Positions 11,601 through 26,600 of a stretch of 64,000 nt of DNA are shown piece after piece. The DNA comes from Parus major. Taxonomy: Eukaryota > Chordata > Aves > Passeriformes > Paridae. The position numbers and the translations under genes were made by a program. A model generated the notes under the pieces. That model made no database searches and was not told where the DNA came from. It saw only the letters and a list, made by a program, of their open reading frames with translations. Every line of letters begins with the position of its first letter. Position 1 is the first letter of the stretch. Location of the stretch: the NCBI RefSeq assembly GCF_001522545.3, contig NC_031769.1:68934640-68998639 (forward strand), given 5' to 3'.

Positions 11601-14600
11601 CAATGAGGTAATAACTTTCTATTTAATTGGATTGTTTGTCAAGGTACATTAGAGAAAACAGGCAAAAATTGCTTCACCTGGAGGTTTTAACTCCGCCCTC
11701 TGCTCTCAAGAAGGTATTGGGTAACAGATTAGGTCGTTTCAGAAATAGATGGTGGTAACATTTCACTCCTTGCACCTAACTGCTGCTATAAAACTATGGC
11801 ATCTGTGATAAAATTGAAAATGAGTTGTAGAAAAAAAATAGAAAACAGAATAAAACAACTGATTTTGGCATCTGTGATGGCTGATCTGCTAGACTTTTAA
11901 GGACATTTGATGTCTAAGGGTTGATTTATAATAAATGAATTTTACATCTGTCAGTTTCTTTAATTCTCAGCAGCTGTAGTACAAACACCAGCATTTGAAT
12001 GCAAATCATGATGAAGATGGTGTGAGAGATTTCAAAAAAGATGAGCATTGAACTGATTCCCAGGTGCACAATAAGGAAAGCTATATGGCCCTCATCTGTT
12101 AGGCAATGTGTATTTACTTAAATGACAACATTTGTCTGCACCCTGCTGTGCCTGCTTCATATTGTCCTTCTGATGGTTAAAAAAAAACCCAGCAAACCAA
12201 ATAACCACACAAAAAAACAAGCACACCAAAGCAAACATCAGAAACTGCTCCATTCATTTTTTACTAGCTTTGCATCTGTCAAGCATGTTGTTGCTTTGTT
12301 TAAACACTAACCTTACAGATTCTTAATTGCCAAGGATGATGTCTATTGGAGATTTGAGATACTCTGAGTATCTTGTGAGTTTGAATTTCTATTTGGGTAA
12401 TAAGTATCTTCTTAAAAAGTGACTGTTCTCTCTATGGTAGTACTTAAGAGCTTGTAGTAGGTCACATAGCTTAGAAGTGAAGAGAAAATTGTTGAAATGG
12501 AACTTAGGCTTGCACAGATCACTACAGTTAAGCTTCTCCATTGTTGCAATCCCAGATATTTTCACAAAGTTAACGTATAAAAGAAAAAAGAGGAGTTTAA
12601 AAGAAAACAAATTCTGTTTAAAAGAGTTGTCTTGAAAAGTTCTTTGAGGCTGTCTTTCCTGCTCCATACAGCTCCAGCTGTGACTGTGTGCAGGGGAGGA
12701 GGGTGTTTTCAAGACTGCTGTGTCACTGATGTATGCAGGTGTCAGGCTTACATTTCTAGTTGCATGCTCCAGTGTTCGAGTTCTTTCATCTATTGACAAT
12801 CCTTTCTAATTTCTCTGAGTTAAGTGTTTATGGAAATATTGACAGAACATTTCTAATGCTGACAAACTTCTTATGCTCTGTTCAGTGCAAGCACGCTGTA
12901 GGCAGCTCAGTAAATTGTCTTTCTTCTCATTGTTGCCATGGAGGGTTCATACCCCCCAAAGGCAGCGCCAACAGGCAGGACTTAGCCTGTCCAGTTTGTC
13001 ACAGAGTGATTAATGTGCTTCTTGCATGGCCAGAAGGGCACAGAGTCTGCTCTGGGTTGACAGCCTTCTCCTCATCAGTTTCATCACCTGTGCTCTGCCT
13101 TCCCTCAGGCTTGGTCATGCAATCCTCTTGGAAAGATTTGTTATGGCAGCCTTGCATCCTGTGGGCAACATGTGATATTACCCATTTGGCCACTGGTTTG
13201 ACCCTTTTTCAGAAAGAAAGAGAATACAGAACTTCTCTCTAGCTCCTCATGGGCTGATGGTTGACCCTGGGGCACAAGCCCAGAGGAGCTTGTGAGTGAA
13301 GGCACAACCTCCTGCAGCATCAGGACGTGGGGTGCTCGATGACATTATACACAAGACTGGTTTGTAGGGGGCTCAGCCTGCATTGCCACAGCTGTGGGAG
13401 CTCAGTGTGCCCTCCTCTAGTTTGGCTTCTGTGATGTTTTATGTGAGATTTTCTTTGGTTCATGTAGCCTCATCCCCAGCTTATTTTTGAACTGGCACTT
13501 CCTTGCTGTTTTCCAATATTGTATGCATCTGACAGGCCAGTGGGCTGCAGTGAAAGCAGGGCAGGATAAAGGCCAAAAAAACCCTCTATAAAGTGGGTGG
13601 AAAACTGCTGAGGACTGTGCAGGAAACCTAGACAGTGAGCTGGAATCATAAATTAGTGCAGGCAGCATCTCCAGCCAAGATGCCTCATTCCTGGGAATGC
13701 AGCCTGGGCTGGCCAGTCTGTAGGGATGTCCCAGTCCTTAGGAGTTCCTGGGCTCAGTGTCCTGTGGCTACTGGTCCAAAGCAGATATCTTCAATTCTGC
13801 ATTTTGGAATATCTGAATAGGGCACATGGAGATGAAAAAACTTCTGACAAAAAGAGATGTTTCCTCTAGCAGAGATAGTTTCTTCCTTCCTTAAGCACAT
13901 TTTGTGTGTGCATAGATAGTTTTTCAATGTTTTTCTTTGGAAAATTCAGAATGAATTCAGGCAACTCATTTATATAATAGAAATATGGATAAGAGTCTGT
14001 TTCTGGAAATTTAAATCCATTTCCTTTTCCGAGAAGCAAAAGGAAGCAAACTTGTTTCTTTTGGTGTGAGTTTAACAGAATTGATGATTAATGCTGCTAA
14101 TACTTCCCCTGTGTTGCCATGGGAACTCCCTGTAGTTGTCTCACTACTGTTAAAGTACAGGTCTACTCTTCAGGGTGCTTGTGGAACCAAATAACACTGA
14201 CCTGTAGTCAGACTTCCAAAGGTAGCAGTGGTATGAGCTAATTGCTGAAAAATAAGTCTAGTGTATGCAATACTGCAGATGTATGAAAGAAAAAAAACAA
14301 AAACAAACCTTGATAAACTCTGTTTTTAAATAACTCTCCGCCCCCAAAGAAAGCAGGCAATTTTCTCTTTATTTCCTTAGAGGCCAGCATAGAGCAGGAA
14401 AATATAATTTTCAACCAGGTTTTTGTATGATGTGCCAAAGCTTTAGGATCTAATGTTTGTACCATGCTGTACCAATGCATTTAGGACCTTGGGTTAGCCT
14501 TTTTTACAAACTATTGAAGAGATTCTATAAATCTCCTAAATCTGAGTTTGATTCTTTTAGTTGGCAAAGGAGGTAATACATCATGGTGCTGAAAAAAATA

Positions 14601-17600
14601 AAAGCCTTGGCCCTTCTTCTACTGATCTAGGGCACAATTGAAGGCAGCAATTTATCCTGCTGGATAAAAGAAAATATGAACTGAAATGAATGCATTTTGT
14701 TGTTTCTGCCTGTTGAGTTCTATCTGTAACCCTTCATGAGCTAGCATCCTAATGTAAAATCATAATTTTCTTTAATACCAACACTTCACAGAAAATGGCA
14801 GCAAGATATTAAATGTCAACTGAACTTGAACTGTCCTTTCAAAACTGTGTAGATTAGCTGTTCAGGTGTTCTGTTTTTTCTTGCAGAATGGAAACTGGAG
14901 AACTTGAAGAGGCTTGATGTCAATCAGGTATCAAATATACCTAATTTAATAGTTCATAAATTTTCACCTTACATTTTGAGTTTTGTGTGATTTAAAGTAA
15001 TTTACTTAATTTGAATGATCAAACCGATGTACCGTTTCCCTAGAAATGGGAACTGCAATGACATAATGAGGATGTTTAAATTGCTTGTTGATGCCTGACA
15101 GCTGCACACAACTTCTCCTGAAGATGCATTATTGCACCATTTATTAAAGTGATCCCATACAGCTGTAGGGAGAGTGCAGTAAAATATACCAAGTCCCCCA
15201 AGCTGCTGTTACTGAATGAAAATAATTTCTTGCTGTAGTGGTAAACTGTGGGGTTTTTCATCTGTGATTGTGGCCCAAATATTTTGCAATTTAGATAATT
15301 AGTACAGTAAAGGGAGAAAATAAGGTGAACAACTTATCCTTTGATCCTAAATCAGTCAAGCTTTTTTAAACTGTGGCGCTTCATCATCCTACAAAACCCA
15401 ATATATGAATAACAGACTCCAAACCTACTCAACAAGGGAAATAGTCTCATGCTAGGAGGTTCAAATTGGGAATGTTCTGGATCAACTTCTTTAAGCAACG
15501 CCCTGGTAGAAAACTAGAGATTAGTTTTCCTTTCAAGGTTGGTAGGAGTAATGGCAATATTGTTTTGAAACTGTATAGAAGATTCTTGAGTATTACTTTG
15601 TTCTGGATAATGGAGTTCTCACAGACAGAGCTTTTGTCCTGTAGCATATGTGGGAATATGGGTAAAAATAGCAAACAAGACTTCTAATTATCATTACACT
15701 CCAAGTGTATTGTTCTCTACAAATAATAGTTTGGAGTCTGCCCAATACATCTGAGGCTGTAGCAGAGCCTGTGGTTTCAGTTTAGTTTCTTCAGATTTAT
15801 GCTGGAGAAACAAAGAATTTTGGTGTGTAGCTTTATATTAAAGGAAAATATAAACCTTGTAAGAGGCAGTGTTTATTATCACAAGTAGAAGGAAATGGTA
15901 ACTTATTTTATGAGATGCCTTGGTGTAGGTTCAAGGGCCTTTCTGAGGTCTGACTGGACATTAAAAAACTGCAGAAACTCTCCCTGAAGGGGAGAAGGCG
16001 AGTAATCAGTGCTGTGAAAGCCTGGGATAAAGAATGTTGTGAAGAGCAGTATGTCCAGTATACTGCTTAAAACTGTAAATATTAAATTAGTTCTTTTGGT
16101 CATATAAATAGTCATAAAAAGTGGTATGCCTCTCTGAGTGCAGTAAAGGAGGTGCTGAATTCCTGCAAATAAATACTGGCATAGTTATATTTGCTTTTTA
16201 AATGAAACATATTTTTTGAAACTTGATCAGCAGTGGAGCTTCACATTTTGAATGCCTCAACTACTGGAAACTAAAAAACCAAAAAACTATAAAGGAGAGT
16301 TGTATGTATAACTTGGTAGTATTACAGAATTAACTTTTGCAAATGCAGATATGTTAAAATTAAGCTGAATTTATTAGCTCTAGAGGCTGAAACAATGTTA
16401 AAATGGGAATGCTTCTGTTTGCACAGGCTGATATAGCACCACTGATGGCTTCCCTTATTGGTGTGCCTTTCCCCCTGAACTCTGTGGTAAGAAGTACAAA
16501 TGTTTTTCTATGTTATAAAGGTCTGTTCACCATAGAGGAAGAGGTATTGGGGGCAAGACTTGAGGTGTGTGGGAAGGATTACAGGTTTGTAGAAGTGTGC
16601 TAGGGTGTGAAGACTGCTTGTAGTTTTAGTTTTATGTGTGTATCTTTAATTTAGAGTACAAACTTAAATGTATTTTAATTGGAATGGCAGCTGGTCCTTT
16701 TGTAATCTGCAACTTTATACTCTTGAGCCATATAAGAGTTTTTTGTTACTTTGTTTTTAGGGATGGTAAAAATGCAATATGGTTTGAATAACACATGATT
16801 TTGATCATGAAAGCTAAACCTGTAAACAAGCCAGTTCCTGCAACTTAATGTTCAGTTAGTTCTTGATTAAACTAGTGCACTTTCCTCAGATGTTATCTTG
16901 TGCCTCTAATTTAGTGAACAGTGAGATGGCTTTTTCTTTTAATTTCTCTCATGTATTATTACATAGTCCAAAAGTTGCCTCATAAATATCTAATTGACAA
17001 TTAGCATGTCATTAGTGTTCCGTCATGCTGCTAGTTTCACATACAGAACACCTATTTACAGCATGGTTTTTGAAATATTTCTTCTGGAGACTGCCCCAGG
17101 AATTGTCCCTTTGTCCTGCATTCTTTGCTGGTCATGTGAGGAAAGCTGCCCAACACAGGGTGTCATGGGAACTGCTCCCTTTCCTACCAAAAGTACTGGG
17201 TTGAGGCAGGCCCAAGTGAGGCTTTGGGTGGAAGACTTTTAAGGATATTAAAAATGGCTTCTGATTAAAGATGGAGTTTATATTATTTTATAGTATATAG
17301 TTTAGTAACAACTTTTGTTATTTGTGTTTTTTTGCATTCTGTTTTTTGCAAGCTGAGATATTACAAACAATCCCTGTGATGCTGCAAATCTGTGTGAGAA
17401 GAGTATTTTCAAAGGAGTTGCATGAGTTATTTCAGCAGTAATTTGAAGTATTCTTACTGCTTAATTGGCCAGCATTTCAGTTAAGAGAAATTACTGTTAT
17501 TTCATTTAATTTTCCTTTATTTATTATGTGTGTTTTTCTTCCTTAGGGAATTCTGCCTCTGGAGTATCTGAACAGTAGTGCTCTTTTCAAAGCAGAGAGC

Positions 17601-20600
17601 ATGTTTACCAACGCTGTTCAGATTCTTGAGCAATTTAAGGTACCAAACATATGGTAAAAAAGCCCAACTTATTTGAATAGTTGTTGCTATTTGTAAAATA
17701 ATTGTATGACTTATCCTATACATAGTGTGCTAAATTGAAAGGATTAAAATTGAATGCACATTCATTTGATTGCATAGCGGTGAGACTTACCTGAAGAAGT
17801 TTCAAAGACTTTAATAAACAGTTTTGGTTGTTTTTTTGTAAGGAGAATGAGCAACTTTTTTCTTGCTTCTTAACAGAAATGGTGAGTTTTCTTGGTGCTA
17901 ATGTAAACCTACTTGCAGTATGTAGGTAGAATAGGAATGCTGGTACAGGGGAAGGGAAATAATGCCTTTTCAATGGGGGCTGGGAGACAAGGCCTTAAAT
18001 CAGGGTCAGTGCACAAACAGATCAGAAAGGTAATAGGCTCCTGTGCATTAAAGAAATTAAATTAGTAGCCTAATTAACTTTTAGCTAATGCTGTTATATC
18101 TGTTGTTTTGCTTTGCAAGTGTTCATCTCTGGCTTCTGTCTTGATTCATTTAATATTGGATATTACATTATGAGGACACATGAGTGGTCCAAACAAGAAA
18201 AAGTTCTTGTTTCACTAAGCAGTGGAGTGAGGAACTGTCCAAAATCCCAGTTTTGGCAAAGCATAGAAATGCTCTGAGGGAAAACTGTCTTGCAGAGATA
18301 GAAGCTGAGACACAAAAGGACTGTTATCCTGTCTGGAAATTCATGTCCTGATGGTGAAACTATGAACTAGCATGAGATGACCTCCACAAGATTAGCACCT
18401 TCAGCATGTTCTGTCCCTTTCTGAATGCCAGATTCACAAAGGTGTGGGTACCAGGGTGGCAGTCAGCAGCAGAGTCAGTTTCAAAAATATGATGGAGAGC
18501 TGACATGCATCAGGGAAAGTGGCTGGTGGGGTTGGACGTGAAATTTCAAGCATGCTGATATCACCTCTGCAGCTGGAAGATCTCTGCTTTAAGAATTAAG
18601 GATGACTCAGCTCTTTTCACTTAAATTGGCATCGTGAGATTGCGGATGTGATTTCCTGAACCTGAGAGAGTTTCAAGCTCTCAGAGGCTCTCAGATCTGT
18701 TCCCAAGGAAAAGTCTTTTGGGGACTTTTTTCTCTCTCAAGGACTATTATGAAAACAAGGTTTTAGTTTCCCAAAACAAAGACACGGATGTTCTGAGAGT
18801 GTTTTTCTCTTGTCCCACCAATGGGATGAAGGAGGTGTTGTTCCTTGTACCAATCAGTTTGACCTGTATCAGAACACCTTATAAAAAGGGTTGAAATCCC
18901 TGAAATAAAGGCTTCTGCCTCCTGAAATAAACCTCTGCTGTTTGTGATTGAACCCTTGCTCTCTACTTCGTGTCCGCTAAGAACAGGAGATGATTTTAAA
19001 AATGAAGTAGTTCTGCTTCTCCTTTCCTTGGAGCATACTTTTGTTCTGTTGTTCTGCAGTGCTATGTTATCGTTGTTGTTGTTGGCTTGTTTTTAGCCAA
19101 CAGTTTGTTTTGGAATGATCCTGTCTGAATTTCCTGTATGTTTCACTGCTGAAGCAGAAATAGTACTCTGGCTTAGACATGCCAAATAGATTTTCACTTT
19201 TCCTGTGGTGGACTGACCTGACCACAATTTGTGCTCCCTGGAGATGATGCCATGGATGAATAGAATGAAATGTGTGAGTTGCTACTTCTAGCTGTCAGAT
19301 TTTACAAGTAGTGTGCTTAGGAAGCTCCTGACTGCACATTGTGCCAACAGTCAGACTTGAGTCAGGCAGCTGCAGGAGGCCTTCAGGATATTTTGGAGGA
19401 CTTTGGGCAAAGTGGCTCTGATGGCTTCAAAACCTTTTATTTTTGTCCATGTGCTGGTTAATTGATTTACAGCATTGCTTTGGCAGTATTTGCTGCAGTG
19501 TACTGGTGTCTGTCTGGCATAAATGGTGCTGGTTTCATTGAGGGAGGTTATCACTGAAGCCTGGTAGCACTTCTACCCATATCTTCTTTGTATCCTGCAA
19601 ACTGTAAAAGTCCTTCTGAGAAAAGCAGTGGCTGGAGCATGGTTTATTTATTTACTTTAGAGCAGGCCCGAGTTTCCAGGAATTCCGAGGAGTTGTGCAT
19701 ACTGGAGTATAGCACCCAGTTTCATGGACAGCATATTGGCATTGTGTCTTCATTCATTTTCCAAAGTCCTAGAAATCTGTGATTTTTTTTGTCGTTTAGT
19801 TCCTGATACAATATTTAGTCTTGTTGCAATTTGCATGTAATGATTTAATGCTGTTTTGTGCAGGTTAAGATGAGTCAGAAAAAGGAAACCACATTGTCAT
19901 TTCTGTTCACACCATTCAAGTAAGTGTCTGTAAAAATTATGTATTTTTTACCTGTTTGTCTTATCACTTGCTTTGGTATTTCAGTGAGCTGCAACAACAC
20001 ATTCAGTCTCCTAAGTCTTTTTTTAGATGGTAGTGTTTATCTGACTATGAAACTTTGCACTAGAACTCTGTGCAGTTAACTGCTACTTCTCACCAGAAAT
20101 TTAAGATAGATTTAATTTTCAAAATCTAACATTTAAATTTCCATTAAGGGTTATTTAAAAATGCCTTTTCACCAAGAGCAGCTGTTTTCCTCTAGGAAAT
20201 AGAACTGATGTTAATTAAGATCTTTAAATCATAGCAGCAGTAAAAAGTAGAGTCCCTTCCTGAGAAGTATGTTTATTGTTAAAGATGATTGCTGTCTGTC
20301 TGAACAGAGAATTGCTGTGTTATTTTATACCTCTCTCTCCTTCAAAGGGAAAGGTTCAAGACAGTCTGTGAGACAAAAGTCAAGTTAATCTTGGGCACAT
20401 AATGAATCCTTTAGAACAAATTTTGAATGACAGCTGCAGTATCAAAGAATTTACTGATCTGTATGAAATAAAATGCCCATATGGAAAGGATGGCCAGTCC
20501 TCTTTGATAAATGACTATTAGTTTGATATCACAGCTATTTCAATTTTACCTTTCCTAGAGAAATAAGACTGATTCTATAAAATAGGATGTGCTTTTCTTA

Positions 20601-23600
20601 ATGGTATATTTATCTTTAAATGAACTAAATATTACCAATTGCTTTATGGATTGCTGTCTTTCCTGTTTTATGATATGTTGGATTGTTTTAAGTGGAAATG
20701 CCAGAGGCATTTATCACTTTGAAAAAGCAACTAAAACTTGATATAAACATATTGTTACTTTGGTATGATCCACTGCAAAAATAAATTAATTTTCTTTATA
20801 TACTTTTCAAATTTTTCTGAATCAAAATTTGGATTAATAGTTGTTCCAGGAAAGGTTTTTATTTGAGGCCAAAATAGTTCCTTGGATGGAGTGATAGATG
20901 GAGTGATGTACCTCGCTTATCAGAGAGAAGCAATAACTATTTCACAATGTTTGATAGTAAATGCGACAGTGGTTAGCAAGATTCCGTGGCAAAGTACACT
21001 TGATTATTTACTGTGTAGAGGATGGGACAAATAAAGCTGTCATGGAGACCCTCCTGTTGAGTTGTGAGATTCAGAAAAGACCCCTTTACATTCTAACCTC
21101 CTTCTCAGAGGGAGTTGAGGTGCAGCTGGGTCCAGACTTGATCAGTGGTTTGTGTCTAAAGGATTATACATGCGCAAACAAAACTTTGTGTTAGTTAGCT
21201 AGGGTTCTAAGTTTGGCATGATTTTAATCACTCACCAAGGGTCTGTTATGGCAAGGAATCTGTCAGCCTTGAGGAGTGGCCAGTGGGAGTGGGGAAGGCA
21301 GGGAATCCACTGCCATGGTGAATTGCCTTACGGGAATGTTGTGTGGGTGGAGACTTTCTTTGTGGCTTCAAGATGATGTCGTTTACTCATTCTAGGAAAG
21401 CAGAAAAAGACTCATACCATGGATGGTTGTGCCCTAATGTAAATACTCACCCACAGTGTGTTGGGGGTAGTTTGGCCAGATTCTGACTCATCTTCACAGC
21501 TCTCCTTGACTTTCAAAGCTTGGCTCATGTCTGGGAAGCTACCAAGGGGTCTTGTCCAGCCTCTTACTAATAGTTGGGATGAAATGGTCGAACACAAACT
21601 TATATTTAAACAGTAACAATGAGTAACTTTCTAGTGCTCCAACTTGCAGGAACCAAAGGGAGACTGAGGGTAGTTTTAGGCATGACCTGCCTATAGATCC
21701 ATCCCCTCTTTCACATGCAGATGACTGAATGTGTGTGCAGTGAACACAAGCCTGAACTTCAGCTGCAGGTGCATTAGTATAATGCAAACCACATCTGTTC
21801 TTCACATAAGTGATGCTTGAATCTGAATAGAGAGAGGGAAATTCATGCATCCCCTTCTGCTGTCTTTGCTGAGATGCTTTTTTGGTGGTAGATAAAACAG
21901 TGTAGAAGGGAATGGTTACTTTTTCAGGAGAAGTTAAAAATGCAAAGGTGGGGACACCTACCTGGAGCAAGAGAAGTATTAGTGTGCTGTGCTGTGTTTC
22001 ATGGTAATTGTATGGAGGTTGTGTTCCTGCATAGCTGTAGCAGGACCAGTCAGCTCAGGTTTAATGTCAGGTTTAACCCTGATCTGTATTAACTTATGGT
22101 TGGCCTTACCTGCTGCTGCAGCTGAGCCCTGCAGTTCTGTGCCCTGTTTCTGCACTACCATCCTTTCATTCAGACACAAATAACTTCTTCCACCTCTGTT
22201 CATTTTCAGTTGTTGTACAAAGGAGTTATACTCTTATTTAATCCTTCTGGTGCCTGAAGTATGTAACTTGAAGCTCACAAAGTGTGTGCTCCAGCATATG
22301 ATGCTTTCTTCCTTCATAGTTTATTGGAGGTTAGTGAAGTGTAATTCAGTCTGAAGTGCTTTGGGATCATGAAGTTATGCAGAAAATATTAAATATTTTG
22401 TTTTTCACTATTACAGATTTTGTGTTGTTTCAGCAACTTTGTGACCTGAAAATGAACAAAGATATCTGTAAGAACTGAATTTCTTAAATTATTTAAAGAT
22501 GTAGTTGAATAAATTCTGTATAATAGAAATGTAGATATGAGCTCCAGAAGAAATCTGAGTCTAGAATTTCAGATTGGGACAATCTGGTTTTAGAGGTGCA
22601 ATTACTAATGAATATGTAGTTTTCAGAGTAGGGGGAGAGGAGAGGATATATTCACAATGTGTCCTGTAGAAATTGCAACTTAACAGAAACTTAACCTGGA
22701 CCTAATTTTTCAGTCAGAAATAGCATTAAAAGCTTTGTTTTAATATTCTGAGGGAAAAAATCCTGTTTTCTGGTTTGATTTTCAGGTGTTTTATTACTGA
22801 GTGAGTAGAAAACTGTTCATGACCTCCAGCTGCAGCGACTCAAAAACTAGTGTTTGAGTTGTATGTTGAATATATTGCACCAAAAGCATTAAGCTAGTGC
22901 ACACATATATATGGATAAAATTAGCCTATTTTTGAAGTTGGCAACAGAGGAAGAATATGGAATTGGTATAAAGTTTTTGATTTCCACAGGGAATCTCATT
23001 TCTAGCAGAAGTGTGGCAGGCATAGTGGAGAGGAAATGAAGGAGGCCAGTAGGTATGTGCCCTTTCCTACTTGGATATAAATTGCATCTCTCTCTGAAAT
23101 CCATCTGTCAGATGTACAGTGATGAGAAGGAGGATGGAGCTGGTCATTGTGTTATCTGATAGGAACTTCAATAGTGTCTACTTGACCAGGCTTGAGGCGG
23201 GTTAGAGTTTAGATAGCTCTATCTATTAATAAGGATATGTCTGGCTGCCAGTACTGCCATTTCTGCTCTATCAAAGTGCCTTCATCAAGGAACAAATCTG
23301 GGTAAAAGTGTATCCTTAGGCTACTTGTGAAACTGTTGAAAATACATTTCAGAAACTCAGCTCCAAGTGTTTGAGTCTACAAGGCAAGGTGCAGTATCCC
23401 TTGTTGATACTGACTACTTACCTGCACTTCCAGTTGGATATATGAAAAGTTACTATCTGAAATTTCTTTCCCACTTCCTTTCTCTCACTACCTTTTTTTT
23501 CCCAACTACAAAAGACATATTTTCAAAAACCATTTACTTAGCAAAATAAGAGACTTTTCTCAGAATTCTGAGAAGAAAAGCACCATGGTTTGACCTTTAT

Positions 23601-26600
23601 GTGTAAGGAAAGGAGATGCCAAGATACCAGATGCTTTGAAGGAAGTGAGAGGACAAATCTGAAGACTGCTGACAGAGGAAAACTGATGTCCAGGATAGTG
23701 AACTATCTTAGTTTCTGACCATTTGATGTCCCTTAGAGTATTTGCCAAACTGGCACAGCTCAAAGAGAAATGTGCCAAGGGGCCAGATGCTACTGTTGCA
23801 AAATCATTCCCAAATTTGGCATCTCAGGCCTGTGGAAGTAATCCTACAAGAAGTATCAGAAGGACAGTGTGGTATGGTGAGTAAATGGTGCATCAGTGTT
23901 GCCCTAAAATCTGCATAACCAATTAGTGCAATTTTATTGTCCCAACAGGTACAAGAGATTTAAGATAATAAATGAGTCCTTTTGCATAGTCCTGGTGTAC
24001 CCAATGCTTTCAGGAATGGCTGTGCTTCCAGCTGTTCAGGTTCTGGTGCCTTACAGTAAGATGCAGGAGCAGTAGTTTAAGAACTACCATACAAAAAAGG
24101 AGTCCAAGAGATGAACAGCTTAAGTATAATCAGTGCTTGCTTACTGCTAGCTGTGCTTTTTTATTGAATGTCTTGAAGTTTTTGTCAATAATGGTTGGGG
24201 TCTTTTTAGCAGGAAATAGAAATTTGACTTTAAATAAGCTATCTTCTAGATATTGAGCTGTCTTCTTATATATGAAAAATCCCATACCAACTTATACGAT
24301 GTTTTAAAAGTAACCTAATTGTCTGAATGCTACATATTAATCATACCAAATAATTATTGTGCATAACCAAGTTATAACTTGCATATTTATATAGGCAGTC
24401 ACTGCATTTTCAATGTGCAGTGTACAGCTATTAAATAAAAATGTACTTCTCACCATATGAGAGTGTAACTCTTCCTTTGCTCTATCCTCTAGTATGAATT
24501 GAGATATAACTCCCTTAAACATTTGTATGGACTTGGTGCAAGGAAGTATCAATCATGTGGAGACTGAGTATTTCCACATAATTGCACATTATGTATTTTG
24601 TCAGTGATAGAAAAGAAAATAGAGTGTAGAGTGTCTTTGAAGATTATAGAAACTTCAGAAAACTGCCATGTGCACAAATCCCTCTTTTCTTCCTTTCTCT
24701 GATGACTGGAGATACAGTACTACATTGCTCGCTCTGTGTGATGGCTTTTCAAAACTTAAATAATAGATATTCCCACAAAATTGACATTTGGATCAAAGTG
24801 AAGCAAGTGATTTCTTTTCCACCATTGAGCAAGGCAGGGTTCCTTAAGATGTCAGTACATCGTTTGAAACATACCATTCTTGTTTTATTTAAAGAAATTA
24901 CATTTATTGAAATAACCTGTAATATGTAAGATATTTGTGACACATGTGATAACGCTTGCAAGAGCAAACAACAAGCATTGAATGCCAAGAGGAAAGGGTG
25001 AAAATCTTGCAGTAGGGAAGGATAGTCTAATAGTGGTTATTCTCCCTGCACATTTGTTGGAATGCTTTGTGTCATCAGAGGACCTTTTATTTAGCAGAAG
25101 CACTGATTTATCTGCAAAGAGACTTCAGCCCCTTCATCCTGTGGTCAAGAATGAAGGACCAGCAGCTTCTATCAATTCCAGGTGAACCCTGGAAAGGCAG
25201 CCAGCTTTTCCCTTTGTCCACTTTGTCCCCATTGTGTTATCAGGTGTGAATCTAGGGACAGGGCTGCTACTGGGACTGCTGGCACAAGATGGGCCGGTGT
25301 GGTTACCTTTAGCCTGCTGGTGTTGGGAGGCAGACTGGCAGCCCTCTTCCCTCCACTCTTGGCTTTAAGACCCTGTGTATATACATCAAAAAACAGAACT
25401 GCAGTGCTGTAGAGACAAAGTGCTCAAATGAAAATAATGGGTTTGTATTATTTTTTACAAAAAGCCCTCCTGATTAAATAGTAAAGGTATTATCTCTTCA
25501 GGGTAAAAGCAATGCCTGTTCTTTGGCAAAAATGTCAGCTTCTTTCTCACTGAATGGGCCATGTCTGAAGCACAGTGCTGCTCAGGGAGGATGCAATCCT
25601 CTTAGAAGGTAGACATCCTGCTGGTCTTGAGTTTCAGCAGTGCACTCAGGAGCTTTTAGTTTGAACATGAAAAGCTGACTGGCAGCGGCTTCTGCGCAGG
25701 AGGACTGGATGTAATTGGATTTACTGTCAAGTAGGAAGTAGGTAAGGTCTTTAGAAGGAACTAAAAGGCTGGTGCATAAGATAAAATATCACAAGATTAA
25801 TGTACATTTCTCTATTTCCTTGTATTAAATCCTTTTGGCCTTTTCGTGGAACTTGTGAGGCTTTGTGCAATGTCGGTGAGGGAGGATTTGCAGCCGGTGG
25901 TAGGAGGGGATGGACACAATGCTCTGCTCTGGGGCGCGAGGTAAGGGGCAGAGTACAAGGCTTTTTCTGGATCTCAGTAAGAAAGGCCCAATAACAAATA
26001 GCTTAATAAAATAGCCATTTTAATGCTATAAAATGAATGGGAGATAGCAAGTAAATCATACATCCCTTCAGGTGCTGGGTAGCCTGTATCTGGGGAGTGT
26101 TGGATCAGTTTTCTGACAGTGCCACACAGGTGCTGGCTGTGGAGATGTTCCCTTGTTTTGGTCATTCAAGCTGCTGTATGATTTTCTATCAAGAAATCAA
26201 CTCTGGTGATAATTTCTACTGTCAGATGGAAAGGAGGTTCACATGAGAACTTCTTGCAGCTCTTACATGCATGAGGATAGGTAGGCAGTGTAATCCCTTC
26301 TATGGCGTGGGAATTGCCTGCAGGCTTCTCTGTTCCTACCAGCTGACTGGTAGGATATGTAAGATATCCTTACCAGCTGACTGGGTCTGTCCCATGGCCA
26401 AGGTATTTGGGCACCACAGGCCTGGGCCTGCTTTTAGGGTATGTGGATCATTGACTCCTTGATGTATGATGGTCTTCTGGTCAGGATCTGTATGAGTAGT
26501 GTCCCAGGCATGTTTTGGTGGCCATGGGGCCCTGCTAGTAGGTACTTGCCCAGCGCAGCACAAGCTGCCTGGTCTGGATGCAGCTGCTTGAAAAATGGTC

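Larger units (their letters stand above)
17640..19863 (+). other. PIGN: PIGN intron with LTR-like element
   Basis: It holds a probable solo LTR (about 18640-18985) with CCAAT, TATA and duplicated AATAAA signals. A short GTT microsatellite lies near 19072-19085. Confidence 0.85.

Noticed and set aside
12760..13242. 160-codon + strand ORF inside a PIGN intron
   Set aside because: No recognisable domain or family, Cys/Ser-rich low-information composition, overlapped by ORFs on the other strand, no clear promoter or splice context.
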